Shown here piece after piece: positions 54,712 to 63,642 of a stretch of DNA of 64,000 nt (within the stretch, counting starts at the first letter, position 1; each line of letters opens with the position of its first letter). This DNA is from Lachnospiraceae bacterium (GTDB taxonomy: Bacteria; Bacillota; Clostridia; Lachnospirales; Lachnospiraceae), in NCBI GenBank assembly GCA_009911035.1, contig QXWO01000004.1, positions 62,001 to 126,000 on the forward strand, written 5' to 3'. The position numbers and the translations under genes were made by a program. Below the pieces are notes generated by a model. The model did not search any database, was not told where the DNA came from, and saw only the letters and a program-made list of their open reading frames with translations.

Positions 54712-57285
54712 TTATATTCCTCTTTTTATATACTGCTTAATTACCTGCTTTAATAACGATACGTCAATCGGCTTTGCAAGGTGTACATTCATACCGGCTG
54801 CCAAAGCCTCTTTTTCATCTTCGGCAAAAGCATTTGCTGTCATGGCAATAATAGGTATCTGTGCTGCGTCTTCACGCTCTAACGCCCTGATTGCGCGGGT
54901 TGCATCATAACCGTTCATAACTGGCATCTGCACATCCATTAAGATAGCGTCAAATTCACCTTCACTGGAATTTCTGAAACGTTCCACTACTAACTGACCA
55001 TTTTCTGTAATTTCACAACTGGCGCCTTCCATTGATAAAATCTCCGTCAATATTTCTGCATTAATCTCGTTATCCTCTGCCGCAAGGAAATGAAGTCCTT
55101 CAATACTGTCACTCTCCAATGTTTCCTCTGCATTTACCCCCGATTCCTGCGCTTGGATTTCCATGATTTTTTCTTTCAATGCAGAGACAAAAAACGGTTT
55201 CGGTAAAACCCCCGTCTTTTCTGCCCGGAGTGCCTCCTCCACTGCTTCCACTCCATGATCCGTCATAAACAGAACGGGTACTGTCCGGGACATAGCTTCC
55301 CGGATTTTTTCTACTGCACGCACACCGTCCACTCCCGGATCATCCCAATCCAGCAGAATGATCTGATACCCATCTTCTCCACTTTCCTTCACTATCTTTA
55401 CGGCATCCTCTGCATTAGGGGCTGTATCCACACAAACTTCTGTATCCTCCATGAGCGCCTGTATGTTTTCAATGTTTTGTATGTCGCTTTCCACATACAA
55501 AATCCGTGAAATGCCGCATTTTTTCCAAAATTGTTTATCCGCCTGTCCCTCCGGTATACGGAACTCAAGTTCAACCCTGAAAAGGCTTCCCTTATCCATT
55601 TCACTGGTTACATCTATGGTCCCGCCCATCAGTTCCACAATATTTTTGGTAATGGCCATACCAAGTCCAGTCCCCTGAACTTTATTCGTGGTACTGTTTT
55701 CCGCTCTGGTAAACGCATCAAAAATTGTCTTTAAATATTCCGGCGTCATTCCATATCCGTCATCTTCCACTTCGATTCTGATATGTTCAAACTGGCTGGA
55801 ACGCTGCTTAAGCCCGATGATACGGAACCAGATGTTGCCGCCCTCCGGCGTATATTTTACAGCATTTGATAGAAGATTAATTAAAATCTGGTTTATCCTT
55901 GTCTCATCGCCTAACAAATATTCGTGTTTAATTCCTGCCACTTCCACATGGAATTTCTGATCTCTTGCTTTCGCCATAGGCCGGATAATTGCATCCACGG
56001 AAGATACCAGATCATTTAAAGTAAATTCCTCCACTGTAAGCACTACTTTTCCGCTCTCAATTTTGGAAACGTCCAGAATGTCATTGATCAGGCTTAACAG
56101 ATGCTGGCCGGAAGCCATAATTTTTTTCGTGTACTCCTTCACCTTATCAGGATTTTCCGCATCTTTGGCGAGCAGTGTCGTAAATCCCAGAACCGCGTTC
56201 ATCGGTGTACGGATATCGTGGGACATATTGGATAGAAACATTGTCTTGGAATTGCTTGCAATCTGCGCTGCCTGCAGAGCCTCCGCAAGCTGCTGATTGT
56301 GTATCTCTCTTTCCTCTTCACGCTCTTTTCTTATCTTGATCTGCTCCCTCTGATTGAAGTAATATAAAATACAGCACAGAAAAAAAGCAATCAGCATTAT
56401 CATGACAACAAATAAAATATTCTGGTTTACCGTTCTCCCTTCCTGCTGGATCGCTTCAACAGGAACATAACCGATTAAATATATCGTACCACCATTTACC
56501 ATCCACATATAATTCAGGGAATTTTTCCCCCGGATATCGTGGTAAAACATGATACTTTTACCTTCTTCCAGACATGTGGCAACCTGCTCTAAAAGTTCTT
56601 CTTCCCAAATATCATTGGCCCGGTAAAAGTCTTCCAGGTTCAAATGCCCCGCATTCCTCTCGCCCATTCCTTTAGGCTTAAGCACAAGCCTTTTCGTATT
56701 GGCATCCATAATATAAAGCATCGCCCTATGGGCATAAAATCCATTAGGAAGAGAATCATCCAGGGAATCATAAATATATTCTATATAAAGCGTTGCGGTT
56801 TTCTCTCCATCTTTTACCACAGGACATTTCATGGTGTACGCCCATGTACCCATGTGATTCACATAAGACTGGGAAATTTCCAGCCCTTCCACCGTTGCTC
56901 CTATGGAAAAATCCAGGCCTTCCTCTGAAAACACTTCCCCGGTATTGGAAATGCCCTCTGTCTCCCCTTCCCGTATCAACGATATCTTAATCATTGTCTG
57001 GTTCTTTTCGTAAGAAAGAATATACGCCTCCGGATCTTCCAGACCGGCAATCTCCTTCGCCATCAGCTTTTGGAACTCTGCCTCTGTATTTAGAATTGCC
57101 TCTATGGTACATTTTAGCATGTCAAGACTTTCGCTTAGATTCTGAACTGCCGATGCTGACATTTCTTTAGAAATCTTCCGCGATACAGAAAATACTACAA
57201 CTCCTAAAATACAAAATACCAAAATAATAGAAAGAAGCAAGGATATTCCTTTATCAGTCTTTTTTCCAATTTGCTCCTTTTTCAT
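54712..57285 (-). CDS. Hybrid sensor histidine kinase with two receiver domains
   Basis: This kinase has about 857 residues: helix 1 (about 13-34), an extracellular sensing domain (about 35-280), helix 2 (about 290-312), HisKA with His356 in NMSHDIRTPMNAVLGF, HATPase_c (about 450-578), receiver 1 (about 593-705) and receiver 2 (about 725-850). Receiver 2 is canonical (AAEDNEINAEI; ILMDVQMPVMNG; K in LAKPI). Receiver 1 has only VESD at its acidic pocket, so it may be impaired. The ATG at 57285 has GGGGG. There is no separate output regulator in this operon. Confidence 0.93.
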   Translation of the reverse strand: MKKEQIGKKTDKGISLLLSIILVFCILGVVVFSVSRKISKEMSASAVQNLSESLDMLKCTIEAILNTEAEFQKLMAKEIAGLEDPEAYILSYEKNQTMIKISLIREGETEGISNTGEVFSEEGLDFSIGATVEGLEISQSYVNHMGTWAYTMKCPVVKDGEKTATLYIEYIYDSLDDSLPNGFYAHRAMLYIMDANTKRLVLKPKGMGERNAGHLNLEDFYRANDIWEEELLEQVATCLEEGKSIMFYHDIRGKNSLNYMWMVNGGTIYLIGYVPVEAIQQEGRTVNQNILFVVMIMLIAFFLCCILYYFNQREQIKIRKEREEEREIHNQQLAEALQAAQIASNSKTMFLSNMSHDIRTPMNAVLGFTTLLAKDAENPDKVKEYTKKIMASGQHLLSLINDILDVSKIESGKVVLTVEEFTLNDLVSSVDAIIRPMAKARDQKFHVEVAGIKHEYLLGDETRINQILINLLSNAVKYTPEGGNIWFRIIGLKQRSSQFEHIRIEVEDDGYGMTPEYLKTIFDAFTRAENSTTNKVQGTGLGMAITKNIVELMGGTIDVTSEMDKGSLFRVELEFRIPEGQADKQFWKKCGISRILYVESDIQNIENIQALMEDTEVCVDTAPNAEDAVKIVKESGEDGYQIILLDWDDPGVDGVRAVEKIREAMSRTVPVLFMTDHGVEAVEEALRAEKTGVLPKPFFVSALKEKIMEIQAQESGVNAEETLESDSIEGLHFLAAEDNEINAEILTEILSMEGASCEITENGQLVVERFRNSSEGEFDAILMDVQMPVMNGYDATRAIRALEREDAAQIPIIAMTANAFAEDEKEALAAGMNVHLAKPIDVSLLKQVIKQYIKRGI

Positions 57286-57664
57286 TTTTATCCCCCCAAT
57301 ACTGCGCACTTACCTGCAATACCGTCCCAGATAGTATGAATGATGCCCCATCAGGCATCTTTTCAAACTTACAACTCTTAAATTGTATTTTCTTCTCTTT
57401 AACATATCCTATGCCGGCTGGCAGAATCCGCTTCGGTTTCTATGCATGCTTTTATTATACTTTTCATATTACCATAAATTCATGCTATATTTCAACCGTA
57501 ACAAAGTAAAACGGACCAGTTCCAGCATATGAAAAACGGCTGTCCAATGTTACAGATCCTTGCCACCACTCCTAAAGATTCCTTATGTTCTACAGCAACG
57601 AATGTCTCCTCCGCCTGACATCCTTATAGCAGCAAACGTAGTCATGCTTTGCAGGCTGCTTATT

Positions 57665-57698
57665 GCAAAAAACCTGTAAACATGATTGTTTACAGGTT
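57665..57698 (-). terminator. Intrinsic terminator after the tRNA-Asn remnant
   Basis: On the minus strand AACCTGTAAACA and TGTTTACAGGTT form a perfect stem followed by TTTTTT, about 20 bases after the tRNA-like sequence. It shows the tRNA-like copy keeps its native downstream context. Confidence 0.85.
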
Positions 57699-57718
57699 TC
57701 ATTCAATTACTATTTCAC

Positions 57719-57792
57719 CTCCCCGAGTAGGGCTCGAACCTACAACAACTTGGTTAACAGCCGAGTGTTCTACCTGTGTTACGGTTACATAC
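57719..57792 (-). pseudogene. Decayed tRNA-Asn (GTT)
   Basis: The 3' half is recognisable: anticodon loop CTGTTAA (GTT), an intact T-arm (GTAGG TTCGAGC CCTAC) and the acceptor strand TCGGGGA. The 5' acceptor strand expected to be TCCCCGA is replaced by unrelated bases, the D-arm has lost GCTCAG, and the anticodon stem has a C-A mismatch (CTCGG/CCAAG). It could be a decayed gene or an old tRNA-type attachment end. The rest of the 551-base gap beside it shows only the terminator. Confidence 0.7.
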
Positions 57793-57836
57793 CGTAAAAC
57801 CTCTTTGGCAAATAGCTATAAACAAAATCGGATTTC

Positions 57837-58250
57837 TCATTCCATATTTTCTTCCCGCCACATTTCATTTTTTAGATAACGCTCCATGATATCAAATCGC
57901 CTAAATGCTGCCGCCATCGTTCGTCCATCTATCCTCGACAGACTTTCATTGTTAAAATAGTCTTTTAAGATATTCACCATCGCCTGTTCTGCCTTACTGT
58001 ACATCAATTCCTTGTTTTGTTCAAAGTAATTTTTGATTTCATTAAAATTAATATGGGTGATTTTTTGTAATGTAATGCCCGACTTTTTTAAAATTTGCTT
58101 ACCTATCATATATGACAAAAAATATTGACTATACAATCGATGCTCCTTAATTCCGTCCAGTTCACTCTCTTTCTTTCTATTATTATCACAATAACGAAAT
58201 ATCAGTACCGCAACCACCATCTGAGCAGCATTCAAGTTGTCAAAAATCAA
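57837..58250 (-). pseudogene. C-terminal remnant of an unidentified protein (possibly AIPR-like)
   Basis: The frame of about 137 codons is open from a stop 27 bases upstream, with no ATG until codon 11 and no ribosome site, so the 5' part seems lost. The sequence is helical and well formed (RLYSQYFLSYMIGKQILKKS; KAEQAMVNILKDYF). The start FFDKYYSLIFDNLNAAQMVV reminds me of the C-terminal region of AIPR-type phage-defence proteins, but this is weak. It could instead be a short intact gene using TTG. Confidence 0.4.
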
Positions 58251-58597
58251 TGAGTAGTATTTATCAAAAAATTAATTACGTCTGTATTTTGCCAAATGCG
58301 GACGTTCCCGTCATACCGCGAAAACAGCCTCTGCCGCGACTGTAGGTAAAATACTAACCCTCACTTATTGAAGTATAACATATAGCTCAAAATCCGTAAA
58401 TAAATTTCCCTCAGGCTTTCAAATTGACTTACAATTTCCCTTCATCAGGCACAAATCATTGTCAAACAGTCACATCAGGAAGGAATTGCAACGTGCTCCC
58501 ATTTCATTTATCAGTTATTTTCACTATCCATAAGTAACCATAATGAAACATAGCCCGTCCTTTTCAATGATAGGGAACATCTGTCTGCCACCCTTTA
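58251..58597. other. Gap without recognisable features
   Basis: This 347-base stretch lies between two gene remnants. I see no long frame, RNA gene, promoter pair or convincing hairpin here. Confidence 0.5.
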
Positions 58598-58936
58598 TTA
58601 GATGGCCTCCGTGGCCAAAATGCTGCCGCCGCCCCATTCGGAGCAGAGCTGCTGGTATGACATGTTAAGCTCAACAGAGATTTTGTAATCCCTCCCAACC
58701 TCGATACGCTTGAACAAATGGCAGGCAATCATTTTCTTCTGTGCTTCTTTCCTGAGCTCCATGAGCTTCGTCTCTGCCTCGCTGATCCGTGACTGCTCCA
58801 GTATGTATAGGATCTGGTCGTATGTATCATCACTGCGGAGCCGCAGCGACTCCAACTGTGGGGAAATCGAACCGTCCTCCAGCCTCCCAAAATAGAAGGA
58901 ATCCCGAAGAATACGGATCACTTTAATGCTTGTGAA
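58598..58936 (-). pseudogene. Serine recombinase C-terminal remnant
   Basis: The frame reads KFTSIKVIRILRDSFYFGRL, then a coiled-coil with EAQKKMIACHLFKRIEVGRD and YKISVELNMSYQQLCSEW at the end. Both parts match the C-terminal half of large serine recombinases (Tn4451/TndX type), with the zinc-ribbon and most of the coiled-coil deleted between them. The catalytic N-terminal domain is absent; the frame simply continues upstream into the antiparallel reading of the MATE remnant. It marks a former mobile element. Confidence 0.7.
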
Positions 58937-59955
58937 CTTTCCCCCACCGCTGGGCTTGTTAATGCCTTTTGCGATTCCTTTTTCCAAAGAGTCATACCCA
59001 TAGGAATCACGAACACCTCTGCCAGAACAAATGCACACCAGATGAATGACAGCTCCCCAAAATGTGAGACAGCCGCAATCAGAAGCGCTGGTAAAATAAC
59101 CTGCCTGCTTAGTGTAAGCAGCATACTCTGGACTCCCATTCCCAATCCCTGAAAAGCGGATGAAAATGTAAGGCATACATTGGAGAGAAGATAGCTTACC
59201 GCCATGATCCGCAACGCCTCCACACCGATTGCAAGCATTTCTTCCGAAGCGTCAAACAACAAAAGTACCTGCTCTGGTACAATTTCCATAACCAGAAAAA
59301 ATACGCTGTATAGCATAACGGAATAAAACATCGCCCACCGGCAGCTCTGGTAAATCCTTTCCGGCTTTTTTGCTCCATAATTGTACGCCACAATGGGAAT
59401 CAGTCCGCTTCCCATACCATTCACCCCGACCGTCACTAGCCCCTGTATTTTTACACACGCGCCGTAAACGGCAACCGCCGTGGGTGCAATGGCCATAAGG
59501 ACAGAGTTCACATAGATTGCCAGAACAGAAGTAATCACCTGTACTAATGTACTTGGTATTCCTACTTTTAAGATTGCCGCCATGCACCCGGTATCTGCCT
59601 TTATAGTAAAATGGATAGGAATTTCCCGATTCCATCTGCGGTTGATGAAATATCCGGCAAAGCATCCGACCCACTGGCCGATCACAGTGGCAAGAGCCGC
59701 CCCTGCCGTCCCCATAGTCGGAAGACCAAAGTATCCGAAAATAAGGATTGGGTCTAACACTAAATTCGTGATGGAAGCTGCAGAAAGCGTAAACAGGAAT
59801 AAAGATGATTTGCCGCTCGCCATCACAAAACGGTCAAATACCCATTGTCCCATCATACCCAGCGAACCCAGCATACAGATCCGCAGATATGGAATCCCAT
59901 AGTCCATAATGGTTCCGGCTCCGCCCGACTGCCCAGCCACGCCCACCAAGTACAC
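58918..59955 (-). pseudogene. MATE efflux pump lacking its N-terminal quarter
   Basis: The 345 codons show the MATE fold from about helix 4 onward (YGIPYLRICMLGSLGMMGQW; FRFGLP-type second half; ASEEMLAIGVEALRIMAVSY). Full MATE proteins are about 450 residues, and roughly 100-125 N-terminal residues are missing here. Only GTG or TTG could start it, a TGA stop lies six codons upstream, and no ribosome site is seen. Its 3' end touches the recombinase remnant. It is probably non-functional. Confidence 0.75.
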
Positions 59956-60190
59956 TCTGGCGCATACTTGTCAGATCACTAATAATTTATATCATCTACC
60001 CATCCGCCATCCGCACACTCAGACTTCTGCCTGCACAAAAATACCGGTTTTATATGAGCAACAGATTTATCGCTGTCATTCATGCCAAACTGGTGTTTTG
60101 TATCTGAAATATTATGTTTATTTTTTCTGCATGGACATTGGGTAAGGAACCCCTTATTTCTCAAAAATATACGTTCCCTCTGGAATGCTT

Positions 60191-60295
60191 TCAATTCAGA
60201 TCCGTCCGAAGATAGTTGCTGCTCGATTCACCGGTTGACAACTTTATCGCAACTTTGCCGGAAGGGGATGCCGCCAGTGCCTGATAAATCCTCAT
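60191..60295 (-). pseudogene. Fragment of a DUF362-like protein
   Basis: The 34 codons read MRIYQALAASPSGKVAIKLS then TGESSSNYLRTDLN. This matches the block ALGREVSGKVAVKLSTGEPG of DUF362/4Fe-4S proteins as I recall it. It has no ribosome site and stops early, so it is a relic. The surrounding 59956-60361 stretch shows no other recognisable gene. Confidence 0.45.
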
Positions 60296-60361
60296 CAATC
60301 CAATTGGATAATCTGATTTTTTTATTGGTCACTTGCCTGTTCTCCTCGGAAACCTTCTATA

Positions 60362-60547
60362 TTACTTGTAGCTTAATACCCGACATTGGTGCAGCCTTAT
60401 TTCCAGTCCCGTAAAGGATAATACAGAAGCAGGGACGGGGATAGTCTGCACGGACTCAAGCGATATACAGTCAGATATTGCCGCTATGATTTTGTCAATC
60501 ACTTTTTCCTCGTGTTCATTAAGCGTCAGCAGTAGTAATTTTCCCAT
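60362..60547 (-). pseudogene. Truncated winged-helix regulator of mobile-element type
   Basis: The 61-codon frame starts MGKLLLLTLNEHEEKVIDKI after a GGCGGGAG site and ends LSFTGLEIRLHQCRVLSYK. This resembles the start of short OmpR-like DNA-binding proteins carried by Lachnospiraceae mobile elements, which continue for another 100 residues with the winged helix. The DNA-binding part is absent here. The identification is from memory of the family. Confidence 0.45.
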
Positions 60548-60605
60548 GCTCCCGCCTTTATAAATATTACTAGATACTTTATCCCTGTAAAACAGGATAT
60601 GTAAT

Positions 60606-61097
60606 CTATTGTTTTGTTTTGGCTAACTCTATTGCTTCTTTCCCGGATAAATGTTCAATGTCTAATTCCATCATGCACAAAGGCTTCCATTCCATGTTAA
60701 TTGCAGTATTTCGATTTGTTTCTGTATCAGTTGGATAGTATTTTACTGCCAACCGTTCTATTGCGTTTTTCATTTCCGTTTCATCTTCCATAATATGAAT
60801 TTTGCCAAAAGCAATTACGCTTCTGAAATAAGTTGTGTATTCCTCCGGCACAATATGGTCTTGGTCGATTACGCAAAAAGACGCTTTACTGCATTTCTTG
60901 ATTGCGTCTATTTTATGCCCGCTTTTTGCACCATGAAAAAACAACTTAGAATTGTAATATACATAACTGATTGGAACTGCATACGGGTAATCATTATCTC
61001 CTAATAAAGCTAATACACCGGCTGTTCCTTTTTCTAAGATTTCAACACATTCCTTTTCGGATAATATTTGCTTTTTCCTACGCATTTCTCTAAACAT
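60606..61097 (-). CDS. Pyridoxamine 5'-phosphate oxidase-family protein, Nim-like
   Basis: This 163-residue split-barrel flavin-binding protein starts MRRKKQILSEKECVEILEKG, with TAGVLALLGDNDYPYAVPIS and KLFFHGAKSGHKIDAI. These fit the NimA/PPOX-like family that reduces or binds nitro compounds or heme-type cofactors. It has its own GAGG site and starts within the last codons of the MATE gene (eight-base overlap), so the two are one operon. The enzymatic role is not established by sequence. Confidence 0.85.
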   Translation of the reverse strand: MFREMRRKKQILSEKECVEILEKGTAGVLALLGDNDYPYAVPISYVYYNSKLFFHGAKSGHKIDAIKKCSKASFCVIDQDHIVPEEYTTYFRSVIAFGKIHIMEDETEMKNAIERLAVKYYPTDTETNRNTAINMEWKPLCMMELDIEHLSGKEAIELAKTKQ

Positions 61098-62409
61098 TTT
61101 TCTTACCTCTTTCTAATTTAATATATAATGCAATGCCCGCTAAAGTGACAAGACACTCTGTAACTGGAAAAGAAAGCCATACACCTGTCATTTTTAATAT
61201 AAAAGACAGGTAAAATGCCATAGGGATTATCATTAAAAATCCTCTTGACAATGAAATGATTTGTGCAGGCAGGGCTTTTTCTGTTGATGCAAAATATGCA
61301 GATATAATGATGTTAAACCCAACAAATGGAATAGCAGTAAAATATAATTTTAATCCCGCTGTTGCGATTTCCTGCAACTGCATATTTTGCTCACTGTTAA
61401 ATATGCTTACTATTGGATTGGCTGTAAGTAAAAAAAACAGGTAAATACCAAACGATATAACTAACATGGTTTTTAAGGCATATTTCAAAATCTGTTTCTG
61501 ACTTTCATGCTCTCCATATCCGTATACCCTGCTTAATATTGGCTGTGTTCCCTGTGCTATTCCGGTATAAATCGAAATAACCACAAGTGATAAATTTGCA
61601 ACTACACCATAAGCCGCTACACCGATATTCCCCTGCAAGTGTAGGATAATCGTATTAAAAACTATCATTACAATTCCCGAAGCCATTTCAGTGATAAAGG
61701 ATGGAACACCTAATGAAATGATATTTCCTATCAATCGAAAGGAAGGCTTTATCCGCACGAAATGAAACTGGTTTTGTTTTGTAAGCCAATGCTTAGATAA
61801 AACAATGAGACAAATGACAGGTGCTAATCCTGTTGCCAATACTGCACCGAATATCCCCATTTTAAGAGGAAAAATAAATATATAATCTAAAATAATATTT
61901 GAGAAACTTCCCGTCAACATACCAATCATAGACAATTTAGGATTTCCGTCATTTCTTACAAAGCAGATTAGTGTATCATTTGCCATAAATGCCGGAGCAA
62001 AAAGTAAAATAACCTGTAAATATATTTTTGTCATATGATAGACATTTTTATCAGCGCCTAATAATCTTGTCAGTTGTCTGGAAAAGAGAATACCTGTCAG
62101 CATAAAAATGACAGCCAATGCAGACATAATATATATTGTGCTTGAAAAAGATTTATCTGCATTTTTATATTCTTTTTGCCCTCTGTAAATGGAATATTTT
62201 GTTGCACCTCCCATTCCAAACATCAGACCGCTTCCATGAACAAAGCTATATATCGGAATAGCTAAATTAAGTGCGGTCAGACCATTTGCACCTAAACCGT
62301 TTGAAACGAAAAAGGTATCAGCGAGTATATAACATGATAAGCCAATCATGCCGCATATATTTAATATTACATATTGCGAAAATTCTTTCAGTAGCGTTTT
62401 GGTTTCCAT
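61090..62409 (-). CDS. MATE family efflux transporter
   Basis: This is a complete 12-helix antiporter of about 439 residues, beginning METKTLLKEFSQYVILNICG. It shares LLGADKNVYHMTKIYLQVIL and AYGVVANLSLVVISIYTGIAQG with the NorM/MepA-like branch. It exports cationic drugs or dyes with Na+ or H+. The ATG at 62409 follows AGGAGATCTCT. Upstream lie a promoter, a short leader peptide and a terminator hairpin, a layout that indicates antibiotic-inducible expression. A truncated relative lies at 58918-59955. Confidence 0.92.
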   Translation of the reverse strand: METKTLLKEFSQYVILNICGMIGLSCYILADTFFVSNGLGANGLTALNLAIPIYSFVHGSGLMFGMGGATKYSIYRGQKEYKNADKSFSSTIYIMSALAVIFMLTGILFSRQLTRLLGADKNVYHMTKIYLQVILLFAPAFMANDTLICFVRNDGNPKLSMIGMLTGSFSNIILDYIFIFPLKMGIFGAVLATGLAPVICLIVLSKHWLTKQNQFHFVRIKPSFRLIGNIISLGVPSFITEMASGIVMIVFNTIILHLQGNIGVAAYGVVANLSLVVISIYTGIAQGTQPILSRVYGYGEHESQKQILKYALKTMLVISFGIYLFFLLTANPIVSIFNSEQNMQLQEIATAGLKLYFTAIPFVGFNIIISAYFASTEKALPAQIISLSRGFLMIIPMAFYLSFILKMTGVWLSFPVTECLVTLAGIALYIKLERGKKNV

Positions 62410-62432
62410 AGAGATCTCCTTAAAATACAAAA

Positions 62433-62481
62433 GCGTCAGAACTTTCTATCTTCTCTGACCTAACGATAGAAAGTCTGACGC
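62433..62481 (-). terminator. Attenuator hairpin in the MATE leader
   Basis: On the minus strand GCGTCAGACTTTCTATC pairs with GATAGAAAGTTCTGACGC (one bulged base), followed by TTTTGTATTTT and the MATE ribosome site. The 5' arm is translated as part of the leader peptide. Confidence 0.75.
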
Positions 62482-62483
62482 AT
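62460..62483 (-). CDS. Leader peptide of the MATE operon
   Basis: The frame is MRQTFYR followed by TAG, seven residues, with AAAGAG upstream of its ATG. It overlaps the first arm of the attenuator hairpin, so a stalled ribosome would melt the terminator and let transcription reach the pump gene, as in erm and similar resistance genes. Confidence 0.6.
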   Translation of the reverse strand: MRQTFYR

Positions 62484-62529
62484 AATCTCTTTACCCGGTG
62501 GCAAAAAGCAACGTTGTTTTCAGTACGGT

Positions 62530-62558
62530 ATTATATACCAAAACAAATTGAAAAGCAA
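62530..62558 (-). promoter_or_regulatory. Promoter of the MATE operon
   Basis: On the minus strand TTGCTT (62553-62558) and TATAAT (62530-62535) are 17 bases apart, about 45 bases before the leader peptide. Confidence 0.75.
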
Positions 62559-62601
62559 TACCTAAAATTTGACTTTGAGTTTTCTTTCTGTAAAATTTAT
62601 T

Positions 62602-62982
62602 TTACGGAGTTATACCCGCCTTTTTTGCAAAGTCGTCTTTTCTCCTGATAAGTTCCGACTGTTTTTCCTTTGGCAGATTATTGAATATATCGTCATAGAA
62701 AACATCATCTAACTGCATTTCCCTAGCAAGTAAAAACACATTTAGATTGAACCATTCGTCCCAAAGCCCCTCAAATAAGCTTTTACTGTCTATATAAGTG
62801 TCAAGTTCTTCAATGCCATATGACGGTGTATAACACTGCAATTTAACAAAACCATACCTGCCAACATCAACCAATAAAATATCTTCATCTTCCATTTCGT
62901 ACAGTTCCGCAAACGCATCAATCACTTTGTAGCACATTTCCCGTTCTTTCTCTGTGATATATACTGTTTTTTCCATGTTCAT
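62602..62982 (-). CDS. Conserved hypothetical protein of mobile-element type
   Basis: This 126-residue acidic protein begins MNMEKTVYITEKEREMCYKV. It contains VDVGRYGFVKLQCYTPSYGI and ends FNNLPKEKQSELIRRKDDFA then KKAGITP. It has no membrane helix or catalytic motif. I associate this family with genes carried on conjugative elements in Firmicutes, without a known function. An AGAGG site precedes the ATG. It lies upstream of the MATE promoter and is separate from that operon. Confidence 0.7.
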   Translation of the reverse strand: MNMEKTVYITEKEREMCYKVIDAFAELYEMEDEDILLVDVGRYGFVKLQCYTPSYGIEELDTYIDSKSLFEGLWDEWFNLNVFLLAREMQLDDVFYDDIFNNLPKEKQSELIRRKDDFAKKAGITP

Positions 62983-63209
62983 TTACCTCTATCCTTTCAA
63001 ATCGTGGAATACTGTTTTCGTTTTTCTAATTTCTAATACTTCTGAACCACATATTTGAAATGCCACATATGCCATTTTATACGGAATAGAGGTATGTCTG
63101 TCTGTATGTATTGGTTTGTTACTTTATGACACCTGCGCATTACCTCTTGTAATGTATTTCAGCGCAGCATGGCGGGATAAAAGATTTCACAAAAATATCT
63201 AAACAATTT

Positions 63210-63464
63210 CTAAACTTTACAGGCTGGTTCCTTTCCTGTCGGCGTTCCCTGAATCTGATAAATCAGATAATCCAGACAGGATATCCTTCTTTCATCCGTG
63301 TGTACCCTGCCAAGCAGATATTCCCTTTGATGTTCCAGCAGTTCCAGTTGCTTTGCCTGCTGTCCTTTATCAAACCATCCCAGAAAATCCCGAATCATTT
63401 CCGTTTCACATCCGGCATCCTCCAGATTCTGTATAACGGATTCCCTGCTTCCTATAGCTACCAT
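63210..63464 (-). CDS. Small protein divergent from a LysR regulator
   Basis: The protein is about 84 residues long, starting MVAIGSRESVIQNLEDAGCE, with a predicted coiled-coil (KQLELLEHQREYLLGRVHTD) and ERRISCLDYLIYQ. It reads like the C-terminal helix-rich part of MerR-type regulators without the DNA-binding domain. The start at 63464 has GGAGG at good spacing, inside a longer frame. It lies divergent from a LysR gene, which probably regulates it. Confidence 0.75.
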   Translation of the reverse strand: MVAIGSRESVIQNLEDAGCETEMIRDFLGWFDKGQQAKQLELLEHQREYLLGRVHTDERRISCLDYLIYQIQGTPTGKEPACKV

Positions 63465-63582
63465 TCCTGCACCTCCTGACGTATTTGATAGCCGCACAGC
63501 TTGCTGTGGAGTTTCTGAATGTAACTATAAATCCGCACAAGAAAAATAGCAAATATTTATATGTAATCCGTTTTTATAGTTG

Positions 63583-63613
63583 AAACCTATTGAAACTTGT
63601 GATAGGTTTTTTT
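63583..63613 (+). terminator. Hairpin with T-run in the LysR leader
   Basis: AAACCTAT pairs with ATAGGTTT around an 11-base loop and is followed by TTTT. No plus-strand gene precedes it, so it may attenuate the LysR gene or be part of its binding site. Confidence 0.45.
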
Positions 63614-63642
63614 AACTGACATGGGTAATAAGGAGCGGAACT

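Noticed and set aside
59979-60194. A 71-codon minus-strand frame upstream of the MATE remnant
   Set aside because: It has no ribosome site and no recognisable family, and it overlaps a separate remnant; the composition fits chance.
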